Source: Seriola aureovittata
Lineage: Eukaryota > Chordata > Actinopteri > Carangiformes > Carangidae
Length of the DNA stretch: 64,000 nt
Assembly: GCF_021018895.1 (NCBI RefSeq)
Contig: NC_079377.1
Location: 15,857,501 to 15,921,500, forward strand
Direction of reading: 5' to 3'
Shown here: positions 1-12,850 of the stretch, piece by piece
How the letters are laid out: each line of letters opens with the position of its first letter
Numbering within the stretch: position 1 is the first letter of the stretch
Position numbers and translations under genes: made by a program
The notes under the pieces: model-generated
The model's database searches: none
What the model was told of the DNA's origin: nothing
The model's input: the letters and a program-made list of their open reading frames with translations, nothing else

Positions 1-192
1 CTTCTTTGGATGAAAGGAGAGAATTCATTAATTTAACTGGTAAAGTAATTATGAAATATGTATGTGGAACACACTGCATCAGTGCGATGAAAGTCTGTCT
101 ATTGTCCTGACTGCTGGTTTTAGCATTGACATTTTAATTGGTGATTTTCAGCTCTCATTCTGCACCAGAAATGCACAGAGAAAGTTTCTAGG

Positions 193-208
193 CCACACAC
201 ACACACAC

Positions 209-260
<52 letters not shown>
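193..260. repeat. (CA)n microsatellite
   Basis: About 68 bp of CA with one CTAA interruption. Confidence 0.98.
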
Positions 261-261
<1 letters not shown>

Positions 262-1900
262 ACTGCACGCAGTGCAGTCATTGAAATTGAGTAGTCTGAC
301 TGAGCCTTGTGTGGGCTCAGTGACAGCGTTGATTAAACATTAAGGAAGAGATATAATGCCATTTTACCATTGTGAGTTATCCAACCCCTTTGTACTATCA
401 TTTCATCTTTGCCCTTGAACTCAAACACATTGCCGACTGACAGGATAGAAAGAATAATGATAATGAATTATGCATAAATGAGAAGTTGAATTCATCTTTA
501 TCCAACTTTGGAAAGTTGGTGCATTTGAGGACCCCTGAGTGTTATTTGTCATGCTGCTGACAGGAAACACTGCGGTTGCTGCTTGTAAAAATGGGCTTAG
601 TGTCTGGGCCAAACAGAAAAGTTTTGCGCAGCATTGTGGACCGTGATCCTTATCTTCATTGTCTTTGGTGGGCATAAGAGGATGAGCAATGGCAGAATAT
701 TTACAATTTGTTCTCTTCTACTTCCTTTATCCCCTTTCTTGAGTTGATGTGAGATGGATTTGTAAGAAAGCACCACCGTTGTAAAAGGAAAGTGTGAAAT
801 TCTCTGCATGTAATAGTGGTAAAGTACCTGGTCTGATTAAACCCTGGATGAAAGTCAAACAAAAAAAAACTCCACAATACTTGGATATTTTGTATTTTTT
901 AACAGTGTGCGCCTCCTATCTGATACTCTAGGATGCAACCTCAGTTGAATTTCCTTTTCTGCAAAACAGTAAAGCGACAACACAGCCTGTGATAGGAGGA
1001 TGAAGTGTCTGCTGAGATACAAAAAAGCAGCAGACATTAAGAGAGGACAGGATTACCAGTAACAGTGGTGTCTTACTGATTGCTGTTTTGTCTTAGGCTT
1101 GTCTGATCCATCACACTGTACCAAATTTGGTAAATAGAGGTCATGCGTGTCTTTTTCTATCCATATCAGTAATGTCAAAAACATGAACTTTGGATCCACT
1201 TGGACAATCAGAAAAATTGCACCCAAGACGCTGATATATTCATAGCTTTGTTTCCACCTAGGTTACACACTTATCACTTTCATTTTGGCCAAGATATTGC
1301 TGTTGGGATATGTGTAATTTTCTCAGCAGGACTTCGAATTTCCTGGATATCTTATCATCAGCCAGTGCCCTTTGATATTATGAAGTTTTGAGCCTGATAT
1401 GAGAGGTGGTTTTGTGTACTTCCCATAGAGCTGTGCAGTGTAATTCATGGAGTTTTCAGCAGTTTTTGCTTAGGTTGTGTCAGTACAAATTGTTTCAAGA
1501 AAATATTTACACAACTTCTTTCTGCTGCAGGTTGAAACTTTTAATAGTTTGCAGGCTACAAATAAACTGTTGCGACTCAGAGATGTTGAATTCTCATTAT
1601 ATTCACTGCCCACCACAGTGTAATAGATTACTTTAGGCAGCAGCAGACTAGCCTGCCAAATTATCCAACTCAGCCTTCGCAGTCGGTTAAAAGTATGATT
1701 CTGCTGGCTTGCATTTCACTTTGGAACAACAGATTATCTTCTGTTTGGATTGCTTTTTTTCAACTTTCAAAAATCAGTATATCTTCTTAATGGCCTACTT
1801 TAAGCAGGATGTAAAGCTTTTAAAGTTACTGAAGCATGTCTCTATAACCTTAAATCTTAATGAAAAAATAAGCAGCAATCAAGGTAAAAAAAAACTTCCT
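261..1900. other. Gene-free upstream sequence
   Basis: AT-rich; short open frames without recognisable protein motifs or splice context. I see no feature. Confidence 0.6.
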
Positions 1901-1921
1901 TAGCTATTATTTATTAGATGT

Positions 1922-2295
1922 TTAACAGAGTTATTTGTAAGTTTTGCTACTGGTATATAGGCAATATTAGAATTAAAAGCTGTTCACTTGACAGTCTAGT
2001 CTTTACCAAGAGCCGTCTCCAGTGTTTGAAAGCAACACAAATTTCAGCTCTTGGTTCTATCACTTCTTTTCTTCTTCTGAAGTTAGCATGCTAACCAGCT
2101 ATCCCTAGTCCGGTCAGATCATCTCATCACGTTCCGATACCAAGTCACTGTGGTGACCAGTCTGCCCTGAAGAAGTAACGCTGCTCAGAGGGTGTATTAT
2201 AGCCTCTTGTATAATAAACGCAACAACTGATGAAGAGTTGTTAATGCTAACATTGTGTGTGTAGCAATAGCAAAACTTACAAATACATCCTTTAA
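1922..2295. mobile_element. TTAA-flanked inverted-repeat element, copy A
   Basis: The left end TTAACAGAGTTATTTGTAAG and the right end (reverse complement) TTAAAGGATGTATTTGTAAG form terminal inverted repeats, both continuing as TTTTGCTA. The outer TTAA could be a piggyBac-style target duplication. The interior shares ATAGCTGGTTAGCATGCTAA with copy B, in opposite orientation. No transposase, so non-autonomous. Confidence 0.65.
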
Positions 2296-2299
2296 CAAA

Positions 2300-4520
2300 C
2301 AGAAAATCATCTAACATGCTTCTTCAGAACTGTGTAGCTGTGGTTTGATCAGATTTGATCGACTGTGATGGCAGCATATCTGGCGTGATAGGGTTTATCA
2401 TTGCCATCACATTTTTCACAGAATGACATCCCCTTTTTCCAACTGAACAAAGAATAGGGATGACTGTCAAATAATAAAAACCATTCTAACACTGGCAAAA
2501 ATTTGCGTGTTCATGTAGGACACCATCACATAATAATGAGCTGGTAAACTCACAAGTAGAGAAGACAAAAATTGTTCACACGGTGGTTTTTCTCTGAACC
2601 TGACAAAACTAATTTCTGTAATAATTAGTTCTATGACTGTACTTGATAACATACCAATGTATTACACATTATTCTTAAATGTGACCTACAGTGTCTAGCC
2701 TACATAACCATTATGCTAAATGTTCTGTAGATTTCACTACTTGAGCCATAAAGTTAGGGGCTAGTTAATAGAAAATGCCCTTGCCTAACCTTAGGAGTGA
2801 TTATTCTAATAAGCATAATTCTTCAGTTCATGACAACCTTGCATATGCAGCTATGTTAATTTACTTGTGCATAGGGAGGTCCTCCGGAGTCAGGCTGAGC
2901 TTGATGAAGGTGCTATCACCCTCAATGAGAGGAATAATTATCACAACAACACATACATAAGTCCTCAATTAGATTATGGCCCACTTTAATAGACTCCCAG
3001 CAAGAGTGGGAGTGGTGGCTTAATGTAATTGGTTACAATATGACACGCAGAGGAAAGCATCACAAAAAATGAAGCAGATTTATAAGACCTGCTCTATATC
3101 AGTTTTTCATTTTTACCCCATCTCCTGCTGAAGCTTTATTTGACCACTCTAATCGCTCCTGTCCTGTGATCTCACAAGTGTGTCATATAAATGGCTGGTG
3201 CATTCTGTTTATTTTTCCCATCCATAATACATAGGGTATCTAAATCCTGCTGGCGTGTGCAGGAAACAGAGAGAGAGAGAGAGAGAGAGAGAGGTGGCTT
3301 GCTAATGGTGTGAGTCATAAAGGCTCAGAACAAAGTGGCAGAAATACATACACATAAGCCAAGAAGAGCCGTAGAGGCCACGCACTATGGTCTGCTGGGT
3401 GAGAAGTGGTGATTTGAGAGTTTGGAGCTTAGAAAGGCTTTAGGCAGAGTTTGATCTGCCCCTGCAAGGGCAGTATTTAGAATCAGCTTCCTAAGTATTG
3501 CCTCATGCTCACCTGACTGCAAGGTCACCCAAACCTGCATTTTAATTCGGTTCTCTGGAAAGCATGAATTGCTCTCCAGTGTAACCTTTATCTTTCTTTA
3601 TCCAGCAGCAACAGAACAGAATCCAGTACATGGCACCAACATTTCCATTATTATAGACATGGCACTATGTTTGTTTCAGAAGAAAATACACAAAAGGAAG
3701 AATATGTTGTTCTAAGGTTAACAGTCAGAGCTCCAGCCATCTGTATTTGACTGCGATTTATAGATTAGGTAGCACATGAATCTGAGTGCCATACATATGT
3801 GGGGTGATAGTTACACCTGTACAAATTGAATCAACAAGTAAACACATGCATCTGTAGTGGTTACTAGTACACTCAGTAATGAAGGGGTTTATAATGTATT
3901 TAAGAAAGGCTTCACAATATGAAATCTCAAAATATTTCAGCCTTCTTGTCAATGTACTGTAATTACTGTATAAAGCTTTCACTGTGAGGTTTGACAGCTT
4001 TATAAAACATACTTTTTTTAGGTCTTCATTTTACCCAGAGCATAAGACCGAGGTGAAAAGCCATCTAATTCTGGAAAGGTATGTACTGTATGATTGCATT
4101 TCATAATAAAGCCAACTGGATAGGACTTCACTGCCATGTTTTATTTGCAGAATTAATTTGAAATTGTTTCCAAGGATAGAACTAGTGCTGTATAATAAAA
4201 CTTTAGAAAATTAGAGACACAATCCATTTGTACATAGGAAAAAGTTAGGTACCAAAAACCTTCTGAAACTGAAGGCAATGCTGCCTCATTTATTAGTAAG
4301 ATCACTATATTCAAGCTTGTCCCCTTGAATGTTTATGATGTTACAGATTATATTTTCTTTTAACATAACAGTGTTGTTAATTACATTTTTTGGCAAGTCA
4401 CAAATATGTTGATACTGAATGTGTGTACTGAATGTTCACTGACAATGTATTTTTCTCTGCCAAAATATCTGATCTTCCAGTTGAAAACTTTATTGTCATG
4501 TTTAGGCACTCAAAGCACTT
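2300..4520. other. Gene-free upstream sequence
   Basis: Only a (GA)n tract at 3267; otherwise unremarkable AT-rich sequence. Confidence 0.6.
3267..3292. repeat. (GA)n microsatellite
   Basis: About 13 uninterrupted GA units. Confidence 0.97.
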
Positions 4521-4522
4521 GC

Positions 4523-4951
4523 TTAAAGGGGTTATTTGTACGTTTTCTCTGCCGACAAACATGGTTTGTTGCTGGGAGCGGGTGGTGCTGATTTTCGCTC
4601 AACAAGAGCTTCAGCCATCATTGCGTTTTCAAGACAAGAGGTTATAAGACTCCGTCTGAGCAGCGATACCTCTTCGGTGCAGATCAGAGGCTACAGCAAG
4701 TCACTATTGGAAAGTGTCGAGATGGGCTGAGGCTAGCTGGTTAGCGTGCTAACTTCAGCAGAAGAAAAGGTGTGACAGAAACTAGAGTTAACATTGGTGC
4801 TGCTTTCCACCGCTGAAGACAGCTCCTGGTGAGTAAAGGAATCAAGTTTGATGCTGAACTTGCACCGTTTTTTCTAGACTGGTAAGTAAACAGCTGTTAA
4901 TGCTAACGCTGGCTATGTAGCAATAGCAAAACTTACAAATGCCTCCTTTAA
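4523..4951. mobile_element. TTAA-flanked inverted-repeat element, copy B
   Basis: Left end TTAAAGGGGTTATTTGTACG; right end, reverse complemented, TTAAAGGAGGCATTTGTAAG. The interior has CTAGCTGGTTAGCGTGCTAA and CTGAGCAGCGATACCTC, matching the reverse complement of copy A. The small open frames here are shadows of the repeat. Confidence 0.65.
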
Positions 4952-4954
4952 GGT

Positions 4955-7900
4955 TAGGGAAAGTTCGTGGTCTGGTGTAATGCAGAAAAAAGCTCCATAA
5001 TCTTTCCCTAATCTTTCCCTTTTGTTGCCTAGACCTAACCACGGATGGGATTCTGGATGCAAACTCCAGTCTGACAGTTGTGCACTTTTTGCAGCTGCCC
5101 TCTACCCCAAACCACCTCCTTGTGAATCCGCTGCCTTTAATAAATGTACCTCTGAACATAATCCAGTCGGTGCTTATGTTTCCCATAAAACATGTTTGCT
5201 GTTCCAGTTTAGTTGTATATAAATGTAATTTCTATGAGACAAGTTTGCTTCATTCTGTTGCTAGCCACATTGCATGCTAATATTAAGAAGAAAAATTCTA
5301 AATTGCAGATAAAAACAAACTTTTAATTTCAGCCTTCTTGAGGGTCCTCCCCGTGTGTTCTTAGTTCCACTATTCTCCTCACTAACTCTTCACCACTGCA
5401 CATTATCATCATATTTGTGTGTGTACTGTTGGTTGCCACATCAACTGTCGCAGTCAAGTTTCCTCTGTTGATTGAAAACAAATCCCCACTCTTTCCACTC
5501 ACTAGCTGCAAGCCTGCCTGAATAACTGCCCTGTGCTTGACTGTTTAGCTCTCCACTTCTTCACTCGTCTGCCCTCATATAAAACATTCAATGAATATTT
5601 CAGCCTTTAACCCACAGCTAGTTGATATCAGTGGAACATGAATGTCATCTGTTTCAGAGAGATTACTAAAAGAAATAAAAATTTGCCCTGCGTGCTCTGA
5701 ATGACTCACAGTAAACAGACAAAATCCTTTTCAATTGTTTTCTGGGCTTTTTTTCTGGGAGGATGGTTTTTAATTTTAATTTCTATGTTTTGTTTCTTGC
5801 AGCAGAGCTTTGTGCATAAGCCACTGGTCGGAAAGCATGTCTCCTCTTGGTTTCCTGTTGGTATTCCACTGCAAAGCCAGGATAAACAGGTGCCCGTTTT
5901 GAGATTATTCAGTGCAAGTGAACCATTTGGATCTGAACTGCACATTCCTGTACCTTTCTGTGGAGTTCATGGAGAGTACAAAATATGCGTTTTTACTGAG
6001 TGCATCAGATTAAATACTGTACAATGGCATGAACTAAAGAGACAAGAGTTTTGTTTTGCCTCTCTTGTCTCCATCTGATCGCAGATTTGTCCAAAGGCAT
6101 TAACTATGATTTCATAAAGCTGTCAAAAAGTCACATGAAAGGATGGTTAGAGACAATGCAAGATCAAAGGGTGTCTTCCTAATATCTGTCGGTAAGTAGT
6201 GCGAGCATTCAGGAGCTCTGTTTCCTCTTACCTTGTATGAAGGTTTCACAGAGCTGAGTAATTACACCTGCCAAGTGTTATTCAAAAAAGTAATGCTTTC
6301 CACCACTTTTTCAGTCCCCCAAAACCCAATCTAGGCTTGCTTGAATGACAGCATCGAAAAAACTGTGGAAAAAGGAAAAATGAGAGTGACTGAACTGGAA
6401 TAGAAGTGTCGTGGAGAGAAGATGGATTCCTGTGCTCTCAGTGGAAAGCTGTCATAACAGTCCTCAGCAGCTGTTCTGGGAGCAGCTAGGAGTCGCTGGA
6501 AATATGTCACACATACCTCCACTCCTCTGTACAGGCCCAGGCAGGAGTCCCACCTAACTGTGTCACATTTCCATCTCATTGTGGGGAAAGCCACCCAACA
6601 GAGAGGGAGAGGAGCACAGAGGAGCCGGGACACAGGGGGAAGATCCTTTAATTTAGTCACAGTGGAAAGCTTTAAGCCTCTATCCTACCAGGGAGGGAGA
6701 GCGCAGCGTGAGGCTCTGAAGCCGCACGTTGCCCTCTCACATCGTTCACTTCCATCACAGCAACTCCATCAGATCTGCTGTGATGAGGAGTGACTGTGTA
6801 ATGGGTATGAACATATACCCTCATCGCCAGTATCCTTGCTCCGGAACCATTGTGCAGCTTAACTGGTGCGTTTTACCTCTCAGCATGGACTAAAAAAAAT
6901 GTAAAGCATTAGAGTTAACAACAGTGAGCAGTCGGGGGATTCAGAGAGTAAAAGTCGTGTCATCCCTGATAAGACTCAGCCCCTGGCCCTACAGGAGGCA
7001 GTTTAAACTTTGGAAATTATGAATGCCCACCAGACTCTTATACCATGTTTGTACCTTCAGCCTGAAAAGCTCTGCTCTACCAATTTGTTTTGCTCCAGTA
7101 GCTTGTAATGACAATGTTGGCACTTTGGTAAAACACCAAATTAAATGTGATCCTTCATTTATTCATCATTTTTACTATCTCGGAGAGGTTTTAAATTCCA
7201 CATAAGCGTATTAAAGATGTGCATTCAAATAGGTCTCCAATAAATTCGTCTTAGATGCTTCATTCAGGCAAATATGCTGCAAAGAGTGTTTTAGATATAT
7301 ACAGTATGTAATGAGGATGTAAAATGATTATTTAAAGCTACAAAGCATGAACTAAACATAGAAAATCCAAACACAATATAGGAGCTGGATTTCACCTTGG
7401 GATTTTGATATGACGATTTACACAAGACTGCAACTAAATGTAAGTGATATTTCTTGGTGCTGAGAAAACCTTATTTAGTCTGGTCTTAACTGGAAACACT
7501 TGATTTGGTTGTTGACGATTTAGAGTTATAAGATTTCTGAAGTCCTTGACCCTGCATTATTTAATTTTTGTCCACATGGGGGCAGAAGATGTGGCAAACA
7601 TGTTAGCAAGCATGTTAGCAGCCTGTTACACATCCAGCAGAGCAACACTGGCATTTACTTGAGGTCGTGTTGGTGTGTCCACCCTGCAAATGTAAGTTAA
7701 ATATTCGCTGTCCTTTCAGTTCCGCCACCAACTCCAGAGGGAAATATCCGACTGTGTACCTGCTAAATTCTCCAGTATGCTCAAGAGCTGGTTGTCAGCT
7801 TTGTCATATACTGTTTGGTGCTGAGCAGTTAGTGTACAGTGGGTTTGGACAATGACACTATGAGAACAGTGAGAATGAACCAAAACAGTAACACTGCATC

Positions 7901-9230
7901 CATAAAAACCAAAACAATAAATTATATTTGATATTAAAGTGCTCTGTAGAGCTGAGGGGAATTGAGTCAGGTGATAATTATCTGTAGGTTTATCAATATG
8001 ATCAGTACCTTTCACATTACACATAGTCATTTGATCCATTGCTGTTATAAAAAATATTGATAAGAACAGCTTGAAGTTGAAACCTCCTAAATTGCAGAGT
8101 GCTTCATGGTTGTCTGTATCATTACTAAGATATTATGAGAAGTTAACGGTTACAATTTTATAGTTATTGTCCAGGCTCCTATAAGTTATTCTAAAGAAAA
8201 CTGTCCATAAAAATAAAATCAATAAAAGTAAAAAAAAAATGTTTCCATAGTATTTTGTGCTATTACCTAAAAAGCAACAGAGATAAATTTGGATTTGTCA
8301 TTTCGACATGATATTATTATATAGACGTGCAGCGTGAGTATAAATTGTATGCACTTTGATTTGATTTATTTAGTCCATTAGAATTACTCGTCAGTTTTAA
8401 ATGAATGAGGTAAATGAATTTAAGTCAGATAGATCACTGAAGTCATTATGCTGGAAATTTATCAAACAACAGAAATGTTTGAACCATGGACAAAGACTAA
8501 TAGGCTGTATACTGCATAGTGAGGCACCTTAACCTGGATGATGGAGGTGGTCTTAAATTTTCATCTCTTCATTTAGTCTCTTTAACCTGTGGTTTTACTA
8601 GAGACTTTGAATGGGTTCCATTCCAGTTGTTTAAAAATGGTTTCAAATATATTTCCTTCTGTTTTAAATTAACTCTAGCTGTACAGCTGCACAATAAGGA
8701 CACTGTCTATTGTTGCCTCCCAATTCAAGGACTTGCCTTTCGTTGAAGGACGCAGCTCACAAAGCTGTCCTTCACAGGACCTGAAGGCTACACTGAACCT
8801 GCAGCTCCTGTCCAAATGAGATGGTTCTAAGCCTGCAGAGACAAAACTAATGGTGCATTCAGGCGGTCTCCATCAAATTGTAAAGTGAAAAGTTCAACAC
8901 TAGGAAGTTGTCCTTGAATGGTAAATAACAGTAGTTAACTGGGGAGTTTCAGGATAAAGTACATGAGTTTCAAGTATGAGTTTTGCTTCAACAACATATT
9001 GAAGCATACCAAGCACTACATGCCCAAATTAAGTAGACCCCTCAAAAGCACATTTATATACAACTGTATAATCATAATTCTAAACACGACCATTAATATG
9101 CTGCTATAACAGCCTCGACTCCTCTCGATATTTATTTACAGTATATACTGTAGCAAAACAAGCACTAGTGCTTCAAAATGAAGAACAAATAAAAGTAAGG
9201 AGGAAGACATCAAAAACAAATCAAAATCAC
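4955..9230. other. Gene-free upstream sequence
   Basis: Holds one dispersed repeat (7560-7960). The longest open frame (5701-6078) has no recognisable domain and no codon pattern suggesting coding. Confidence 0.6.
7560..7960. repeat. Dispersed teleost repeat, copy 1
   Basis: Shares an ordered series of words with the sequence at 30378-30910: CCACATGGGGGCAGAAGA, ACCAACTCCAGAGGGAAATA, CTGTTTGGTGCTGAGCAG and GTGAGAATGAACCAAAACAG. No coding capacity. Class not determined. Confidence 0.6.
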
Positions 9231-9231
9231 A

Positions 9232-9652
9232 GTCAACAACTAGTGAGTTTTCCACTGTAAGTTCCTTTGGTAAGCTATTCCAGAGGGTTGGAGTCCTAAC
9301 AGTAAAAGCTCTGTCATTATTGGTCTTCAGCCTTGACCAGGGGTATAACTAACAGGGCCTTATCTGAAGATCTCAAGCTACGGGCTGGTGCGTAATGAAT
9401 TAGAAGTTCAGATAGGTAACTTGGTGCCCTGCCATGCAGGGCCTTAAATGTCTAAAACGGACAGGCAGCCTGTGAAGGAAAGCTAAAATAGGGGAGATAT
9501 GATCATGCTTTCGTGATTTGGTTAAAAGTCTGGCAGCTGCATTTTGAACACCCTGAAGCTGTGCAATCATGTTTAGGCCAAGGCACAGGAAAACTGCATT
9601 ACAACATGAACTGTAATAAAAGCATGACTCACTCGTTGATGATCGTTTAAAG

Positions 9653-9708
<56 letters not shown>

Positions 9709-10640
9709 CTTCGGAAGTCGGAAATGCACGACTAGGCAACCCCTCCAATTACATTCGAGAGTGAGGTTCTGATTTAGAATAACTCAAACGTTTTTAACAT
9801 TGGGTACCACATGTTGAGCTAGGGATCCAAGAGCGGGCAGAACTTGGCCATGGATAAACTCAGAGCCTATAATTAGGACTTCCATTTAGGAGGAGGTCAG
9901 TTGAAGAAAGTTTACTGCCATCCAGTCCTTAACACTTGGCTGAGTGAGATGTTTTGCAGGACAAATACAGCTGATTATCATCAGCATAACAATGAAATGA
10001 AATATTGTGCTGTGTAATGATTTGGCCCAAAGGGAGTAAATAAGGAGAAAATAAAATTCTTCCTAGAATGGAAGCCTGCGGCACCCCATATGTAGACAAT
10101 GCTTGAGAGGAGGAGAAACCATCAACAGACACAACAAATTTTCTGTCAGGAAAGTATGAGGGGAACCATTGGAGGGCAGTCCCAGATATACAAACCCAAG
10201 TTCTCAGCCTTTCAATAATAATTCTATGATCAACTGTGTCAAACACGGCACTTAGATCAAGCAGAACCAGTACCAAGCATTCAGCTGCATCAGCCTTTAT
10301 CAAGATATCATTGACAACTCTTACAGGGTAAGTCTCTTTACTGTGTTGCTGGCTGGACACTAGTGGTCTTCAGTAACCTCCAATAAGAATCTGGTAGGTA
10401 TTATTTCCAGTGGACCTGATGATGGTGTCATATGTGCAATGGTGTCTTTTAATTCTTGGATGGTGATTTCCTTGAAAACATAGAGTATTCCATTGAAGAG
10501 AAGATAAGTCAGGCACAAAAGTGTGTGGATGAATCTTTGGCCTAATATATTTTATTTTGTCTATGAAAAAGGTTAAAAACCTTTCAGCCTGTATTTGAGG
10601 GAATAGGGACACCAGGAGAACCAGGTTTGACTAATTGGTC
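9232..10640 (-). pseudogene. L2-type LINE remnant, reverse-transcriptase region
   Basis: On the minus strand, 10360-9929 encodes an RT core: VLLDLSAVFDTVDH, GISGTAL-like CISGTALQWF, GVPQASILGRILFS and FHCYADDNQLYLS, with the catalytic YADD at 9988-9977. Upstream, 10612-10370 has the FLTFFIDKIKYIR segment; downstream, 9729-9400 has VQNAAARLLTKSRKHDHISP then LPVRFRHL, and the C-terminal LRSSDKALL part runs to about 9240. Stops, frameshifts and an AT microsatellite (9657-9706) break it; PQAS replaces the usual PQGS. Order and motifs fit the L2 clade, 5' truncated as is common. No function expected. Confidence 0.85.
9657..9706. repeat. (AT)n microsatellite inside the L2 remnant
   Basis: About 25 AT units between the RT core and thumb segments of the LINE relic, one of the breaks in its frame. 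Confidence 0.98.
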
Positions 10641-10734
10641 ACTGGTATCAAAGAATCAAGGATTTTGCTGATTGGAGGTGATGAGCACTGAGAAGTATTT
10701 TGCACTTGTATCTTTACTTTCACTTTTCACACTA

Positions 10735-11000
10735 AGATTCCAATTCATCCTAAAGGTCTTGGAAAGGGTTGAGTTCAGGGCTTTGTGCAAGCAAGTCAAG
10801 TTCCACCACACCTAACTTTTTTAAACAGATTCTTTTATGGACCTTGCTTTGTGCACAATGGCATTGTCATGTTAAAAATGGAAAAGGCCTTCCCTAAAGC
10901 CATGCTTAAATGTTGGCTTCACACTTTTGTCCAAAATGTCCTTGCCTGCTGTAGCATTAAGATTTCCCTAAACTGGAACTAAAGAGTCTCGTCCAAATCC
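10735..11000 (-). pseudogene. Tc1-like transposase relic (Tc1/mariner)
   Basis: Minus-strand translation gives VPV, stop, GNLNATAGKDILD, then FREGLFHF, then HDNAIVHKARSIKES and, after stops, a DELE piece. This follows the Tc1-like C-terminal order (KGNLN, FQxDNxxxHKA, LNPxExLWDELE). It contains stops and lacks the N-terminal DNA-binding half. It lies against the L2 remnant; I cannot tell which inserted into which. Confidence 0.7.
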
Positions 11001-11699
11001 TGGAAACAGCCGCAGTACAAAAGTGTATAGGTAAGTATTTTGGCCACATAACACTGAATAATGCTGAAAATACTGTTAGGCCTTTACATAGCATTTTGAT
11101 ATTATGCTTTACATTCATGCATGCAGATCAATATATTTATTCGGCGTGTTGTTGCATGCAGTGTAATACTGTGAATTTAAATTAAAGTGTTTTTAGTAAT
11201 GATTATAATGAAGTTTTACTGCCTGTACAGTTGCATATCCATCTGTAGCATGTCTATTGTTGCTCTCCAGGCACTCTCATGCTTCTTCCATTTCATTTGT
11301 CTCCATATTTTGGCCTGAATTGAATTTTAATTAACTATATGCTGTGCTCTGTTCTGATCTGGTCTTCTAGGTACAGCATGCATTGTTATTGTGGGAACTG
11401 CTGTGAAAACTGAGAAAGTTTAATACATTCTTTTCACTCTTTTCATGAGCACGGTTTTATCATGAGATTTACAGTGGAGCCTGTAAATATGGCAGCTTGG
11501 TATTCCAATTGAAAAGTAAAAAATAACATAAAATAAAATTGTCACTGAGACTATTAAGAGGATCTCATGGCACGCAATTCATAGCCACCAGTCTACTCTA
11601 CTGCATGACTATGAAAGGTAGAGGGACCATGCCAGATGGGATAATGATGCAGATGCAAGAAGTAAAGATTGAAGCTTTTAAATACAGAATATGTGACAT

Positions 11700-11864
11700 G
11701 TGAATGCAGAGGATTTGGAGTCTCCAATTGACCTGCATGTCTTTGGATGGTTGGTGGAAGCCGGAGTACCCACACAATAAAAGGCCCCAGCTGGCCAACA
11801 GGTTTGAACCCAGAACTTTTGCTGTGAGGCGACAGTGCTAATGACTGCACCACTGTGGTGCCCT
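11700..11864 (-). repeat. tRNA-derived SINE-like element outside the array
   Basis: On the minus strand: AGGGCACCACAGTGGTGCAG, then TAGCACTGTCGCCTCACAGC, then GGGTTCAAACC (B-box-like), then TTTATTGTGTGGGTACTCCG and AAAGACATGCAGGTCAATTG. This is a very common teleost arrangement and the same general class as the cassettes inside the intron 1 array. Confidence 0.7.
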
Positions 11865-12654
11865 AGTAAAGTCATGCCATTGCTTCTTCAATTAATAATT
11901 TGTAATGAGTAACTGATTTTAATATTCATGTATAATTACTGCTGTTTTGAATTTTTGACAAAGTATGACCAAAATGATCTTTTAAAACCACCACGGGTAG
12001 AATTCGAAAATTTCATACTTTGATACCTCCCAAGTGATAGTATGAAAACAAAAAAACAAACAAAAATGAATGTTGCAGACAGGAATGTATGCTGCCAAGA
12101 GAGTGATTTGAGAGATGCTATAAACACATAAACTTAAAAAAGCATTGAGAGTGAATGTTCAGTAACATTGCCACAGAACACAATCCAAGGTTTGCAGAAT
12201 AGTATTACATCTGTGTGGTGAATGAGTTGCACTGAGCCAGGGATGATACAATAGCTTGAGCATGGGTATTTGGTGGTGTATTTGTTCTGCTTTCAGTTTC
12301 ATTTGTCCTCTCTTGCATATCTTCACGGGTGTGTGTTTTGTTTAGTCCAAGCGAGTTTTCATTTTTCTAATTTTTCCCAGGGAGTAAGTGTGTGTCAAAG
12401 TACAATATATCTTCATATAGGTCTGTACATGTTGCATATAGTGGCTTTGACAGATTGAAACCAACATCATTTCTCACATCACGCCATGCCGGGCAGTGTA
12501 GATTTTTGATTAACAGCTGTAATCGAACTTGAGCCTCTCTTTCGGAGCCATTTCCCCTTGGCTGTCCAAAAAAAGAACCACGTTGGATTTTGAGCTGTCT
12601 CAGACTTCAAAAGGGGAGAGATGGGAAAGAAGCGAGGAAGTGCAAGTGGAGACA

Positions 12655-12774
12655 CATAGACAGAGAGAGGGTGGGGTGGGGTAGAGGGGTGGGAATGCAC
12701 TTGAAAGGAAGACAGAGGGAGAGAGAGACCAAGAAAGAGAGGGAGACAAAAAGGAAAAGTGTGTGTGTGTGTGT

Positions 12775-12849
<75 letters not shown>
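12655..12849. repeat. GA-rich tract followed by (GT)n
   Basis: A purine-rich tract (12655-12758) runs into about 90 bp of GT with a single TATG interruption. Frames in this stretch encode only CVCV or HTHT repeats and are not genes. Confidence 0.95.

Positions 12850-12850
<1 letters not shown>

Noticed and set aside
5701..6078. 125-codon + frame with a hydrophobic start
   Set aside because: No homology I recognise, and no splice sites or conserved neighbours; likely chance in AT-rich DNA.
9929..10360. A host gene with a reverse-transcriptase domain (telomerase-like)
   Set aside because: Motifs and neighbours fit an L2 LINE, and the frame is broken on both sides.
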